DNA from: Streptomyces sp. NBC_01235
GTDB lineage: Bacteria; Actinomycetota; Actinomycetes; Streptomycetales; Streptomycetaceae
Assembly (NCBI RefSeq): GCF_035989285.1
Contig: NZ_CP108513.1
Coordinates: 1,178,001 to 1,242,000 of the forward strand
Direction of reading: 5' to 3'
DNA: 64,000 nucleotides
In this document: positions 8,792 to 17,503 of the stretch, piece after piece
Numbering within the stretch: the first letter of the stretch is position 1
How the letters are laid out: each line of letters starts with the position of its first letter
Program-made: the position numbers and the translations under genes
Notes under the pieces: generated by a model
Database searches by the model: none
Told to the model about the DNA's origin: nothing
The model's input: only the letters and a program-made list of their open reading frames with translations

Positions 8792-9736
8792 TCAGACCCC
8801 CGTCGCCGCTCTCCTCGCCAGCGCGGCTGCCGCCGCCCCCACCAGCCCCGCGTCCGTGCCCATCTGTGCGGGCGTCACCGTCAGGCGCTGGACGAAGGAG
8901 AGGGTCGCGTAGTCGCGCAGGGCCCGGCGCAGGGGGGCGAAGAGCACCTCGCCCGCCTTGCCCACGCCCCCGCCGACCACCGCGATGTCGATCTCGACGA
9001 GGGTCGCGGTGGCCGCGATGCCGGCGGCCAGGGCCTGGGCGGCCCGTTCGAAGGAGGCCACGGCGACCGGGTCGCCCGCACGGGCGGCGGCGGCCACCGC
9101 GGCCGCGGACGTGGCGCCGTCGGGGCCGGGCAGCCAGCCGTTCTTCAGGGCCCGGCGGGCGATGTTGGGGCCGCTGGCGATGCGCTCCACGCAGCCGCGC
9201 GCACCGCACGGACACGCGTCGCCGTCGAGGTCGACGCTGATGTGGCCGATGTGCCCCGCGTTGCCGGTGGGACCGGGGTGCAGCCGGCCGCCCAGGACCA
9301 GGCCGCCGCCGACGCCGGTGGAGACCACCATGCACAGCGCGTTGTCGTGGCCGCGGGCGGCGCCCTGCCAGTGTTCGGCCGCCGTGATCGCCACGCCGTC
9401 GCCGATCAGCTCGACCGGGAGGTCCCCGGTTGCCGCCCGGACCCGGTCGACCAGCGGATAGTCCCGCCAGCCGGGCACGTTCACCGGGCTGACCGTGCCC
9501 GCGCAGGCGTCCACCGGGCCCGCGCTGCCGATGCCGACGGCGTTTACGCGCCCCCACAGCGGCGACCCGGTCAACTCCGCGAGTACCGCCTCGACGGCCC
9601 GCATCACGGTGTCGCCGTTCTCCTGTGCGGGCGTGGGCCGCTGCGCGCGGGCCAGGATCGTGCCGTCGCCGTCCACCAGCGCTCCGGCGATCTTGGTGCC
9701 GCCTATGTCGAGCGCGGCCACGAGGTCGGTGTGCAT
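8792..9736 (-). CDS. ROK family sugar kinase
   Basis: 314 aa from ATG 9736. It shows the ATP-binding LDIGGTKIAGALVDGDG at the N-terminus, the GVGGGLVLGGRL and GHIGHISVD catalytic region, and the ROK zinc motif CPCGARGCVE near residue 180. ROK kinases phosphorylate glucose, N-acetylglucosamine, mannose or allose. It lacks an N-terminal helix-turn-helix, so it is an enzyme rather than a NagC-type repressor. It is divergent from a LacI regulator gene with a perfect palindrome between, suggesting substrate-induced expression. No transporter is adjacent, so the sugar is not defined. Confidence 0.88.
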   Translation of the reverse strand: MHTDLVAALDIGGTKIAGALVDGDGTILARAQRPTPAQENGDTVMRAVEAVLAELTGSPLWGRVNAVGIGSAGPVDACAGTVSPVNVPGWRDYPLVDRVRAATGDLPVELIGDGVAITAAEHWQGAARGHDNALCMVVSTGVGGGLVLGGRLHPGPTGNAGHIGHISVDLDGDACPCGARGCVERIASGPNIARRALKNGWLPGPDGATSAAAVAAAARAGDPVAVASFERAAQALAAGIAATATLVEIDIAVVGGGVGKAGEVLFAPLRRALRDYATLSFVQRLTVTPAQMGTDAGLVGAAAAALARRAATGV

Positions 9737-9835
9737 CAGTCTGGTTTCTCCCGGTCCACCATGGAAAAGGGCTGGCCGGTCCAGCGGTTGGGGGACGCGG
9801 GCCGGAGATTGCGGTGGACAGTGTCTCCCGCATCT

Positions 9836-9847
9836 GACAACGTTGTC
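9836..9847. promoter_or_regulatory. LacI-type operator palindrome
   Basis: GACAACGTTGTC is a perfect 12-bp palindrome with the CG centre usual for LacI-family operators. It lies in the 234-nt gap between the ROK kinase and LacI genes, 124 nt before the LacI start. The adjacent LacI protein is the likely ligand. Confidence 0.6.
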
Positions 9848-9970
9848 CAGGCTCTATGCTCGACGCCACATCCTCATACAACCCCTGGGACCCGCGCACC
9901 CCGTACGCAACATTGCGCTGACGGCGTGCGGGGCCGATCTCCCGCGGACGACAGGACAGGACCCAGCATC

Positions 9971-11008
9971 GTGCCCGAGACGCAGCGCCGGCCCGAGAGC
10001 CGCTACGGCAACCGTCCCACCATGAAGGACGTCGCCGCTCGCGCCGGAGTCGGCCTCAAGACGGTCTCGCGCGTGGTGAACGGCGAGCCCGGGGTCACGC
10101 CCGAGACGGAACGGCGGGTCCAGGAGGCCATCGACGCACTGGGCTTCCGCCGCAACGACAGCGCCCGGGTGTTGCGCAAGGGACGCACGGCCAGCATCGG
10201 CCTGGTCCTGGAGGACCTCGCCGACCCGTTCTACGGGCCCCTCAGCCGCGCGGTGGAGGAGGTCGCCCGCGCTCACGGGGCACTGCTCATCAACGGCTCC
10301 AGCGCCGAGGACCCCGACCGTGAGCAGGAGCTGGCGCTGGCGCTGTGCGCGCGTCGGGTGGACGGCCTGGTGGTGATCCCGGCCGGTGACGACCACCGGT
10401 ATCTGGAGCCCGAGATCAAGGCGGGGGTCGCCACGGTCTTCGTCGACCGGCCGGCCGGCCGGATCGACGCCGACTGCGTCCTGTCGGACAACTTCGGCGG
10501 CGCCCGCGAGGGCGTGGCCCATCTGGTGGCGCACGGGCACCGCCGGATCGGCTTCATCGGCGACATGCCGCGCATCCACACCGCCGGGGAGCGGCTGCGG
10601 GGCTACCGCGCGGCGATGGAGGACGCCGGCATACCCGTCGAGGACGCCTGGATGTCCCTGGGCGCCACCGATCCCCTTCGGGTGCGCCGGGCGGCCGAGG
10701 AGATGCTGGCCGGGCCCGTGCCGGTCACGGCGATCTTCTCGGGCAACAACCGGGTGACGGTCACGGTGATCCGGGTGCTCGCCGAGCTGACCCGCCGGGT
10801 CGCCCTGGTGGCCTTCGACGACCTGGAGCTCGCCGACCTGCTCCAGCCGGGGGTCACGGTGATCGCCCAGGACGCGGCCACTCTCGGCCGCACCGCCGCC
10901 GAACGGCTGTTCCGGCAGTTGGACGGCACCTTGATCGTTCCCGAACGCATCGAACTGCCGACCCGGCTCGTCGCCCGCGGCTCGGGCGAGCTGCCGCCGG
11001 CGGACTGA
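9971..11008 (+). CDS. LacI family transcriptional regulator
   Basis: 345 aa from GTG 9971, with AGGAC about 10 nt upstream. The N-terminal headpiece is clear (TMKDVAARAGVGLKTVSRVV then NGEPGVTPETERRVQEAI), followed by a periplasmic-binding-protein-like sugar domain with VDRPAG, SDNFGGAREG and VAFDDLELADLLQPGVTVI. The protein has about 17 extra residues before the headpiece. It probably represses the divergent ROK kinase and itself through the GACAACGTTGTC palindrome. It is followed after only 7 nt by an unrelated-looking gene, so the two are probably cotranscribed. Confidence 0.9.
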   Translation: MPETQRRPESRYGNRPTMKDVAARAGVGLKTVSRVVNGEPGVTPETERRVQEAIDALGFRRNDSARVLRKGRTASIGLVLEDLADPFYGPLSRAVEEVARAHGALLINGSSAEDPDREQELALALCARRVDGLVVIPAGDDHRYLEPEIKAGVATVFVDRPAGRIDADCVLSDNFGGAREGVAHLVAHGHRRIGFIGDMPRIHTAGERLRGYRAAMEDAGIPVEDAWMSLGATDPLRVRRAAEEMLAGPVPVTAIFSGNNRVTVTVIRVLAELTRRVALVAFDDLELADLLQPGVTVIAQDAATLGRTAAERLFRQLDGTLIVPERIELPTRLVARGSGELPPAD

Positions 11009-11015
11009 GGCTTCC

Positions 11016-11753
11016 GTGGACGCCCGCGACGAGCACCGCACGCTGGAGGCCCTGGGCCTGGCCGACGCCCCGCGCGACCACCCGCTGAGCTACCCCGGCG
11101 CCCGGCCGGCCGAGTCCGGGCTGCTCGACGGGGACAGGTTGCTGCCGCTGGACCGGCTCACGCACCCCGGGCGGACGCCCGTGGTGGCCGTCGGCTCCAA
11201 CGCCAGCCCGGCCCAACTGCGCCACAAGATGGCCGAGTTCGGGATCACCTCGCCCGTCCCGATGGTGAGGGCTCGCGTGACGGGACTCGACGTGGGCGTC
11301 TCGGCGCACGTCAGCCGGCTCGGATACGTGTCCGCGTCCCCCGTCAACGCCCCTGGCGTCACACGGGAGTTGTTCGTCATCTGGCTGGACGCGGAACAAC
11401 TCGCCATGGTCGACGCGACGGAGCCGAACTACGACCGGGTGCTGCTGCCCGCGCCGGGGTTCCGGATCGAGCTGGAGAACGGTGAGGCGCTCCTCGACGC
11501 ATTCGCGTACGTGAACCACCATGGCGTGCTGCACAACGGCGCCGGCGTTCCGCGCGGCCATCCCGGGCAGCGTGCCCTGATCACCGAACTCCTCGCGGGA
11601 TCACCGGCGTTGCGGCGGCTGTTCGGGGTGACACCGGAGGAGTTCTGCGCCCGGGTCCGGGCCGACGCGGGGCTGTGCGAGCGGGGTACCCGGCTGTTCG
11701 CGGAGGAGAAGCTGGTGATCGCTTCCGGGCTGGAGCACCTGCACGTCCGTTAG
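11016..11753 (+). CDS. Gamma-glutamylcyclotransferase-like hypothetical protein
   Basis: 245 aa from GTG 11016, close behind the LacI gene with GAGG just upstream. The centre has VVAVGSNASPAQLRHKM, similar to the YGSN loop of the gamma-glutamylcyclotransferase (GGCT/AIG2) fold, then a predicted beta-rich stretch with acidic residues (MVDATEPNYDRVLL) that could supply the catalytic Glu. The assignment is by loop resemblance only. It has no signal peptide or membrane segment. The C-terminal 60 residues are helical and specific to this group. Confidence 0.5.
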   Translation: MDARDEHRTLEALGLADAPRDHPLSYPGARPAESGLLDGDRLLPLDRLTHPGRTPVVAVGSNASPAQLRHKMAEFGITSPVPMVRARVTGLDVGVSAHVSRLGYVSASPVNAPGVTRELFVIWLDAEQLAMVDATEPNYDRVLLPAPGFRIELENGEALLDAFAYVNHHGVLHNGAGVPRGHPGQRALITELLAGSPALRRLFGVTPEEFCARVRADAGLCERGTRLFAEEKLVIASGLEHLHVR

Positions 11754-11839
11754 GGTGTTCGGACGGCATCGCGTGTCGGTCACCGACCGGGTGAGGCATG
11801 GAGGTGCCCGTGAGTTTGCCTTACGGAGGCATTCCACAC

Positions 11840-12229
11840 ATGTCAGTCGAGCTGAACCACACCATCGTCCACTCCCGTGACAACCGGGAGTCCGCAGAGT
11901 TCCTCGCCCGCATCCTGGGACTCGAAGTCGGGGCCGAGTGGGGCCCGTTCGTCCCGGTCGAGACGAGCAACAAGGTCACCCTGGACTTCGCCGCGATCCC
12001 GCCGGAGTCCATTGTCATGCAGCACTACGCGTTCCTCGTCTCCGACGAGGAGTTCGACGCGGCCTTTGCCCGGATCAGGCAGGCGGGGATCACGTACTTC
12101 GCGGATCCGCACGGCAAGCAGCCGGGTGAGATCAACCATCACCACGGTGGCCGGGGCCTGTACTTCATGGACCCGTCAGGGCACGGGATGGAGATCATCA
12201 CGACCCCGTACACCTTTCCCGCGCGGTAG
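11840..12229 (+). CDS. VOC family (glyoxalase-like) protein
   Basis: 129 aa from ATG 11840 with GGAGG about 10 nt upstream; the in-frame ATG at 11798 lacks one. It shows one pair of beta-alpha-beta-beta-beta modules: ELNHTIVHSRDNRESAEFL at the N-terminus and GLYFMDPSGHGMEIIT at the C-terminus. His and Glu in these positions (ELNHT, GMEII) fit metal-binding sites of the vicinal oxygen chelate fold. The reaction could be a dioxygenase, isomerase or glyoxalase type. It ends before a 21-bp-stem terminator. Confidence 0.8.
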   Translation: MSVELNHTIVHSRDNRESAEFLARILGLEVGAEWGPFVPVETSNKVTLDFAAIPPESIVMQHYAFLVSDEEFDAAFARIRQAGITYFADPHGKQPGEINHHHGGRGLYFMDPSGHGMEIITTPYTFPAR

Positions 12230-12238
12230 TCGCTCCTG

Positions 12239-12286
12239 AGGGCCGGTGGCCGGTCGGGGTCAGCGCCCCGACCGGCCACCGGCCCT
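12239..12286. terminator. Bidirectional hairpin terminator
   Basis: Two perfect 21-nt arms (12239-12259 and 12266-12286) flank a 6-nt loop TCAGCG between the convergent VOC and DUF6986 genes. There is no T-run, as is usual in streptomycetes. Confidence 0.8.
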
Positions 12287-12292
12287 CGCGCG

Positions 12293-13597
12293 TCAGTGCG
12301 CGGAGGCCGTCAGATCGCCCCGGCGCGGGGCCGCGAAGCCCTCCAGGGCCGTCCGGGTCAGTCCGGTCGCGCCGGTCACCTCGGCGAGGTCGAGGGCGCC
12401 GCAGTCGAGGCCGCGCAGCAGGTAGCCGCTGAGGGCCTTGGCGGTCGCGGGCTCGTCCATCACGTCGCCGCCGGCCCGGTTGGCGTACCGGGACAGCCGC
12501 TCGGCGGCCTGGGCGAAGCCCTCGCGGTAGAAGGCGAAGACGGCCGCGTAGCGGGTGGGGATGTGGCCGGGGTGCATGTCCCAGCCCTGGTAGTAGGCGC
12601 GGGAGAGGGCTCGGCGGGTGAGGCCGTAGTGCAGGCGCCAGGCATCGTGGACCTTCTCGGTCGGGCCGACCGGCAGCACGTTCGTGGAGCCGTCCGAGAC
12701 GCGTACGCCGGTGCCGGCCGCCGCGACCTGCATGACCGCCTTGGCGTGGTCGGCGGCCGGGTGGTCGCTGGCCTGGTAGGCGGCGGACACGCCGAGGCAG
12801 GCGCTGTAGTCGAAGGTGCCGTAGTGCAGGCCGGTGGCGCGGCCCTCGGCCGCCTGGATCATGCGGGCGACCGTCGCGGTGCCGTCGGTGGCGAGGATGG
12901 ACTGGCTGGTCTCGATCTGGATCTCGAAGCCGAGCCGCCCGGGTTCGAGCCCGCGCGCCTTCTCGAAGGCCTCCAGGAGCCGGACCATGGCGGTGACCTG
13001 TTCGGGGTACGTCACCTTCGGAAGGGTGAGAACCAGACCGTCGGGCAGGCCGCCGGCCTCCGTCAGACCCGTGAGGAAGACGTCGAGGGTGCGGATGCCC
13101 CGGTCGCGTACGGCGGCCTCCATGCATTTCATCCGGATGCCCATGTAGGGGGCCGCGGTGCCCTTCGCGTACGCCTCGGCGATCAGGCGGGCCGCCCGGG
13201 CGGCCGTCTCGTCCTCCTCGGCGTCCGGGCGGGGGCCGTAGCCGTCCTCGAAGTCGACGCGCAGGTCCTCGATGGGCTCGCGCTCCAGTTTGGCCCGCAC
13301 GCGCGCGTACACGGGCTCGGCGAGTTCGTCGGACAGGCCGAGACAGGCGGCGAAGGAGGCGGCGTCGGGGGCGTGCTCGTCGAGGGCGGCGAGGGCCTGG
13401 TCGCCCCAGGAACGGATCGTGCCGGCGTCGAAGGCGTCGCCGGGGACGTAGACGGTGTGGACGGGCTGGCGGGTTCCAGGGTCTCCGGGGTAGCAGCGGT
13501 CGAGTTCGGCGTCGATCGGGGCGAGGGAGGCGCTGATCTCCTCGCTGACGGCGCCCGCGAGGCTCGTCGCCACCGTCTCCTGCTGGCCCTGACCCAT
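12293..13597 (-). CDS. DUF6986 family protein (HpcH/HpaI aldolase-like)
   Basis: 434 aa from ATG 13597 with GGAGG 7 nt upstream. It contains DLRVDFEDGYGPR, LTLPKVTYPEQV, GFEIQIETSQSI and GLHYGTFDYSACLG, which read as the acidic metal loop and barrel strands of citrate-lyase/HpcH-type aldolases. The family is uncharacterised. In streptomycetes I recall this gene near allantoin and glyoxylate genes, so C-C cleavage or formation with glyoxylate or malyl-type substrates is an inference. An AllR-like box sits 17 nt upstream of the start. It is a single gene here, ending at a strong terminator. Confidence 0.78.
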   Translation of the reverse strand: MGQGQQETVATSLAGAVSEEISASLAPIDAELDRCYPGDPGTRQPVHTVYVPGDAFDAGTIRSWGDQALAALDEHAPDAASFAACLGLSDELAEPVYARVRAKLEREPIEDLRVDFEDGYGPRPDAEEDETAARAARLIAEAYAKGTAAPYMGIRMKCMEAAVRDRGIRTLDVFLTGLTEAGGLPDGLVLTLPKVTYPEQVTAMVRLLEAFEKARGLEPGRLGFEIQIETSQSILATDGTATVARMIQAAEGRATGLHYGTFDYSACLGVSAAYQASDHPAADHAKAVMQVAAAGTGVRVSDGSTNVLPVGPTEKVHDAWRLHYGLTRRALSRAYYQGWDMHPGHIPTRYAAVFAFYREGFAQAAERLSRYANRAGGDVMDEPATAKALSGYLLRGLDCGALDLAEVTGATGLTRTALEGFAAPRRGDLTASAH

Positions 13598-13613
13598 TCC
13601 ACACCCTCCAGAT

Positions 13614-13628
13614 TTCCGCTTTACGGAA
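13614..13628. promoter_or_regulatory. AllR-like (IclR-type) operator candidate
   Basis: TTCCGCTTTACGGAA: perfect TTCCG/CGGAA arms around a 5-nt centre, 17 nt upstream of the DUF6986 start. The form resembles operators of the allantoin regulator AllR in Streptomyces, by recollection only. A second half site (AATCCGT) lies about 8 nt away. Confidence 0.45.
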
Positions 13629-13780
13629 TAAACAATCCGTAGAACGAAGTTATCCGGGGAGCTTCCGGCAGGTCAACACCCTGTCCACCCATGGCCCCCT
13701 CGCGTTCACCACCGCACCTACGCCCTCTTCCGCACAACGGTTCACCCCTTCATCCTTGCTCACGAGACGAGGGGGGACAC

Positions 13781-14701
13781 ATGACGGGCAGCGGTGGGCC
13801 GACCCGGCGGGTGGGACTGAGAACAGTGGTGGCCGCCATGGCCGCCCTGCCCCTGCTCGGCACGGCAGGGGCCTCCGCGGCCCGGCACGAGAGCGAATCG
13901 CCGAGGCCGCTGCGGTCCGCGCCCGTGCCCCCGCTGGAGGTCATGACGTTCAACCTCCGCTACGCGTCCACCGAGGAACCCAACAGCTGGGCGGTCCGCC
14001 GTCCGGTGATGCGCGCGCTGCTGCGCCGGGCGGCCCCGCACGTCATCGGCACCCAGGAGGGCCAGCCGCCGCAGTTGCGGGACATCGAGGCCGGCCTCGG
14101 ATCGCACTACGACTGGATCGGCACGAGCCGAGGCGGCGACGAGGAGTCGATGGCCGTCTTCTACGACAGGCGTCGGCTGGCCCCGGCCGAGTACGGGCAC
14201 TTCTGGCTCTCCGCCACGCCCGAGGTGCGCGGCTCCAACACCTGGGGCGGGGCCCACCCCCGCATGGTCACCTGGGTCCGCTTCCGTGATCTGCGGGCGC
14301 AGGGGCGGGAGTTCCACGTCCTCAACACCCATCTCGACAACGCCAGCCAGTACGCGCGCGTGCGCTCCGCCGACCTGATCGCCGCGCGGATCGCCCGGTT
14401 CGACCGCTCCCTGCCGCTACTGCTGACCGGTGACTTCAACGCCATCGCCCACGTGAATCCGGTCTACGACACGCTGCTGGGCGCCGGTCTGGTCGACACC
14501 TGGGACGCGGCACGCGCGCGTGGCGGGGCGTACGCGACGTTCCACGGGTACAAGGCGCTCACGCCGGGCGGGGACCGCATCGACTGGATCCTGGCCACGC
14601 CGGGTGTGTCGGTCCACCGGGAGTGGACCGACACCTTCACCGTGGACGGCCAGTACCCGAGCGACCATCTGCCGGTGCAGGCCTCTTTGAGCCTGGGATG
14701 A
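13781..14701 (+). CDS. Secreted endonuclease/exonuclease/phosphatase family protein
   Basis: 306 aa from ATG 13781 after a GAGGGGGG ribosome binding site. An N-terminal signal peptide has twin-arginine-like TRRVGLRT before a hydrophobic stretch and an AxA site (GASAARH). The catalytic domain follows: VMTFNLRYAS, IGTQEGQP, LNTHLDN, LLTGDFNA and a C-terminal SDHLPV, the metal-dependent EEP (DNase I-like) motifs. It is probably an exported phosphodiesterase or sphingomyelinase-like enzyme; the substrate is open. It ends at a hairpin convergent with etfA. Confidence 0.88.
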   Translation: MTGSGGPTRRVGLRTVVAAMAALPLLGTAGASAARHESESPRPLRSAPVPPLEVMTFNLRYASTEEPNSWAVRRPVMRALLRRAAPHVIGTQEGQPPQLRDIEAGLGSHYDWIGTSRGGDEESMAVFYDRRRLAPAEYGHFWLSATPEVRGSNTWGGAHPRMVTWVRFRDLRAQGREFHVLNTHLDNASQYARVRSADLIAARIARFDRSLPLLLTGDFNAIAHVNPVYDTLLGAGLVDTWDAARARGGAYATFHGYKALTPGGDRIDWILATPGVSVHREWTDTFTVDGQYPSDHLPVQASLSLG

Positions 14702-14703
14702 GC

Positions 14704-14740
14704 CGAGGCCCCCGTGACCGGCGCGGTCACAGGGGCCTCG
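14704..14740. terminator. Hairpin terminator
   Basis: CGAGGCCCC and GTGACC pair with GGTCAC and GGGGCCTCG around GGCGC, with one C/A mismatch. It lies between the convergent EEP and etfA genes. Confidence 0.75.
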
Positions 14741-14764
14741 TGCAGTCGCGCGACTGCCGGGTGA

Positions 14765-15727
14765 TCAGCCCTTGCGGGTGTTGATCTCCTCGGTGAGCTG
14801 CGGGACGACGTCGAAGAGGTCGCCGACGACGCCGTAGTCGACCAGGTCGAAGATCGGGGCCTCGGCGTCCTTGTTGACGGCCACGATGGTCTTCGAGGTC
14901 TGCATGCCGGCGCGGTGCTGGATCGCGCCGGAGATGCCGTTGGCGATGTACAGCTGCGGCGAGACGGACTTGCCGGTCTGGCCGACCTGGTTGGTGTGCG
15001 GGTACCAGCCTGCGTCCACCGCGGCGCGGGAGGCGCCGACGGCCGCGCCGAGGGAGTCGGCGAGGGCCTCGATGATCGCGAAGTTCTCCGCGCCGTTGAC
15101 GCCACGGCCACCGGAGACCACGATCGCGGCCTCGGTCAGCTCCGGACGGCCGGTCGACTCACGGGCCGTGCGGCCGGTGACCTTGGTGCCGGTGGCCTGG
15201 GCGGAGAAGGAGACGGCGAGGGCCTCGACCGCGCCGGCGGCCGGGGCGGCCTCCACGGCGGCGCTGTTGGGCTTGACGGTGATGACCGGGGTGCCCTTGG
15301 AGACACGGGACTTGGTGGTGAAGGACGCGGCGAACACCGACTGGGTGGCCACCGGGCCCTCGTCGCCGGCCTCGAGGTCGACGGCGTCGGTGATGATGCC
15401 GGAGCCGATGCGCAGCGCCAGACGGGCGGCGATCTCCTTGCCCTCGGCGGAGGACGGGACCAGCACCGCGGCCGGGGAGACGGCCTCGACGGCGGCCTGC
15501 AGGGCGTCGACCTTCGGTACGACCAGGTAGTCGGCGTACTCGGACGCGTCGTGCGTGAGGACCTTCACGGCGCCGTGCTCGGCCAGCGCGGCAGCGGTGT
15601 TCTCGGCACCGGCGCCGAGGGCGACGGCGACCGGCTCGCCGATACGGCGGGCCAGCGTCAGCAGCTCCAGGGTGGGCTTGCGGACGGCGCCGTCCACGTG
15701 GTCGACGTAGACGAGGACTTCAGCCAT
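14765..15727 (-). CDS. etfA: Electron transfer flavoprotein alpha subunit
   Basis: 320 aa from ATG 15727. Domain I contains the N-terminal [12 protein letters not shown]. The FAD-binding C-terminal domain is clear: [14 protein letters not shown], then [20 protein letters not shown], and the terminal [20 protein letters not shown] with [16 protein letters not shown], the ETF-alpha signature. With EtfB it forms a soluble heterodimer that passes electrons from acyl-CoA dehydrogenases to an ETF-quinone oxidoreductase. It follows etfB by 51 nt on the same strand, so both are in one operon. Confidence 0.96.
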   Translation of the reverse strand: MAEVLVYVDHVDGAVRKPTLELLTLARRIGEPVAVALGAGAENTAAALAEHGAVKVLTHDASEYADYLVVPKVDALQAAVEAVSPAAVLVPSSAEGKEIAARLALRIGSGIITDAVDLEAGDEGPVATQSVFAASFTTKSRVSKGTPVITVKPNSAAVEAAPAAGAVEALAVSFSAQATGTKVTGRTARESTGRPELTEAAIVVSGGRGVNGAENFAIIEALADSLGAAVGASRAAVDAGWYPHTNQVGQTGKSVSPQLYIANGISGAIQHRAGMQTSKTIVAVNKDAEAPIFDLVDYGVVGDLFDVVPQLTEEINTRKG

Positions 15728-15778
15728 GGGATTTGCTCTCCTGCGAAACGAAGTTGAGGGGCGGTCGGCGAGGGGCCT

Positions 15779-16567
15779 TTAGATGAACTTCTGGCCCGCG
15801 AGGAACTCGGCGAGCTGCTTGCCGCCCTCGCCCTCGTCCTTGACGATCGTGCCCGCGGTGCGGGCCGGACGCTCGGTCGCGGACTCGACCGCGGTCCAGG
15901 CGCCCTCCAGGCCGACTTCCTCGGCCTCCAGGTCCAGGTCCGAGAGGTCCCAGGACTCAACCGGCTTCTTCTTGGCCGCCATGATGCCCTTGAAGGACGG
16001 GTAGCGCGCCTCACCCGACTGGTCGGTGACCGACACGACGGCCGGCAGGGAGGCCTCGAGCAGCTCGGAGGCGGCGTCGCCGTCACGGCGGCCCTTGACG
16101 GTGCCGTCCTCGACCAAGACCTCGGAGAGCAGGGTGACCTGCGGGACACCCAGGCGCTCGGCCAGCAGGGCCGGGACGATGCCGGCGGTGCCGTCGGTGG
16201 AGGCCATGCCGGAGACCACCAGGTCGTAGCCGGCCTTCTCGATGGCCTTGGCGAGCACCAGGGAGGTGCCGATGGCGTCGGTGCCGTGCAGGTCGTCGTC
16301 CTCGACGTGGATCGCCTTGTCGGCACCCATCGACAGGGCCTTGCGCAGCGCGTCCTTGGCGTCCTCGGGGCCCACCGTCAGGACGGTGACCTCCACGTCG
16401 TCGTCGGAGTTCTCGGAGATCTGCAGCGCCTGCTCGACGGCGTATTCGTCGAGCTCGGAGAGCAGACCGTCCACGTCGTCCCGGTCGACGGTCAGGTCAT
16501 CGGCGAAGTGCCGGTCGCCAGTGGCGTCGGGCACAAACTTCACAGTGACAACGATCCTCAAGCTCAC
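15779..16567 (-). CDS. etfB: Electron transfer flavoprotein beta subunit
   Basis: 262 aa from GTG 16567 with TAGGAGA 6 nt upstream. It begins LRIVVTVKFVPDATGD and carries the beta-subunit core with MGADKAIHVEDDDLHGTDA, GMASTDGTAGIVPALLAERLG and RYPSFKGIMAAKKKPVE, as in FixA/EtfB proteins. Its length is usual. It is first in the etfBA operon. A GCTGCC/GGCAGC dyad (16599-16618) upstream overlaps the likely promoter, whose TATGCT is visible. Confidence 0.96.
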   Translation of the reverse strand: MSLRIVVTVKFVPDATGDRHFADDLTVDRDDVDGLLSELDEYAVEQALQISENSDDDVEVTVLTVGPEDAKDALRKALSMGADKAIHVEDDDLHGTDAIGTSLVLAKAIEKAGYDLVVSGMASTDGTAGIVPALLAERLGVPQVTLLSEVLVEDGTVKGRRDGDAASELLEASLPAVVSVTDQSGEARYPSFKGIMAAKKKPVESWDLSDLDLEAEEVGLEGAWTAVESATERPARTAGTIVKDEGEGGKQLAEFLAGQKFI

Positions 16568-16785
16568 GCCGGCTCTCCTACTGCATCGTCAGTTCTCGGC
16601 TGCCTTCTTCCAGGCAGCATAGGCGCCACAAGCGGCCGATCCCGGTCGGGGCGGCCCGCGCCCCGACCGGAATATTACTCGTCAGTACACCCAGTTCGTT
16701 CCCGCTAAGCAAGCGCTTTGAACTGTGACCTTTGCAACGCAGCGTAATCGGAGTCGGACGGGTTCGCAGCAGAGCGGGGCAGTGA

Positions 16786-17295
16786 TCAATCCCGCAGAGA
16801 GGTGAACCGCCCCTGGTGGTAGAGCAACGGACGGCCCACGCCCTCGGGGTCACCCAGGACGACCTCGGCCAGCACGATGCGATGGTCCCCCGCCGGTATG
16901 CGCGCGACGACACGGCACACCAGCCACGCGAGCACGTCGTCCAGGACGGGGACACCCTCCGGGCCCTCGCGCCACACGGTCGGCGCGCCGAAACGGTCGG
17001 CACCGCTCCTGGCGAAGGTGGCGGCCAGCGCCTGCTGGTGCTCGCCGAGTACGTGGACGCCCACGTGCTCGGCCCGGGACATCGCGGGCCAGCTGGAGGC
17101 GCCGGCGCCGATGCCGAAGGAGAGCAGCGGGGGCTCGGCGGAGACGGAGCTGAGGGAGGTGGCGGTGAAGCCGACCGGACCGCTCTCACCGGAGGCGGTG
17201 ATCACGGCGACTCCGGCCGCGTGCCGCCGGAAGACGGAGCGCAGGAGATCGGGAGAGGCGAGTCGAGGGGCGCCGAGGTCGGGCGTGGCCGTCAT
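16786..17295 (-). CDS. Flavin reductase family protein
   Basis: 169 aa from ATG 17295 with AAGGA 8 nt upstream. It contains the flavin-binding split barrel: FRRHAAGVAVITASGESG, VGFTATSLSSVSAEPPLLSF, and a C-terminal GDHRIVLAEVVLGDPEG. Such enzymes supply reduced FMN to two-component monooxygenases. A short frame just upstream (17340-17420) encodes a leader peptide ending in Cys-containing residues, as in streptomycete sulfur and cysteine genes, so its partner may be a sulfonate or organosulfur monooxygenase encoded elsewhere. Confidence 0.85.
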   Translation of the reverse strand: MTATPDLGAPRLASPDLLRSVFRRHAAGVAVITASGESGPVGFTATSLSSVSAEPPLLSFGIGAGASSWPAMSRAEHVGVHVLGEHQQALAATFARSGADRFGAPTVWREGPEGVPVLDDVLAWLVCRVVARIPAGDHRIVLAEVVLGDPEGVGRPLLYHQGRFTSLRD

Positions 17296-17339
17296 CGAGT
17301 TGTCCTTCTGCGGGGAATGGCGAGTTTGGCTGTGGCTGC

Positions 17340-17420
17340 TCAACAGGCCGGACAGCGCGCACTCGCGGTACGGACCAGGTCGACGTGGACCCGTCCATGG
17401 AGAAGGAGTTCCTCAGGCAT
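17340..17420 (-). CDS. Putative cysteine-responsive leader peptide
   Basis: 26 codons from ATG 17420, ending HVDLVRTASARCPAC then TGA at 17342-17340, 44 nt before the flavin reductase start. The core HVDLVRTASA followed by Cys near the end closely resembles the short actinobacterial leader peptides (RHIDLxRTASALC) that lie before sulfur-assimilation and transport genes. Stalling at the cysteine codons when Cys-tRNA is low would be the control step. The exact start is uncertain; the C-terminal half is the conserved part. The gene is too short to be supported by length. Confidence 0.7.
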   Translation of the reverse strand: MPEELLLHGRVHVDLVRTASARCPAC

Positions 17421-17503
17421 ACGGCCAGGCTGACGATGGGTGGCGCGCACAGTCAAGTACGTTCCGACATCTGGGAGATGCCTCACCGTCCGGCTCGGGC
17501 GGG

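Noticed and set aside
8672..9970. A long plus-strand extension joined to the LacI gene
   Set aside because: It is antisense to the ROK kinase gene; the LacI protein starts at GTG 9971 just before its helix-turn-helix.
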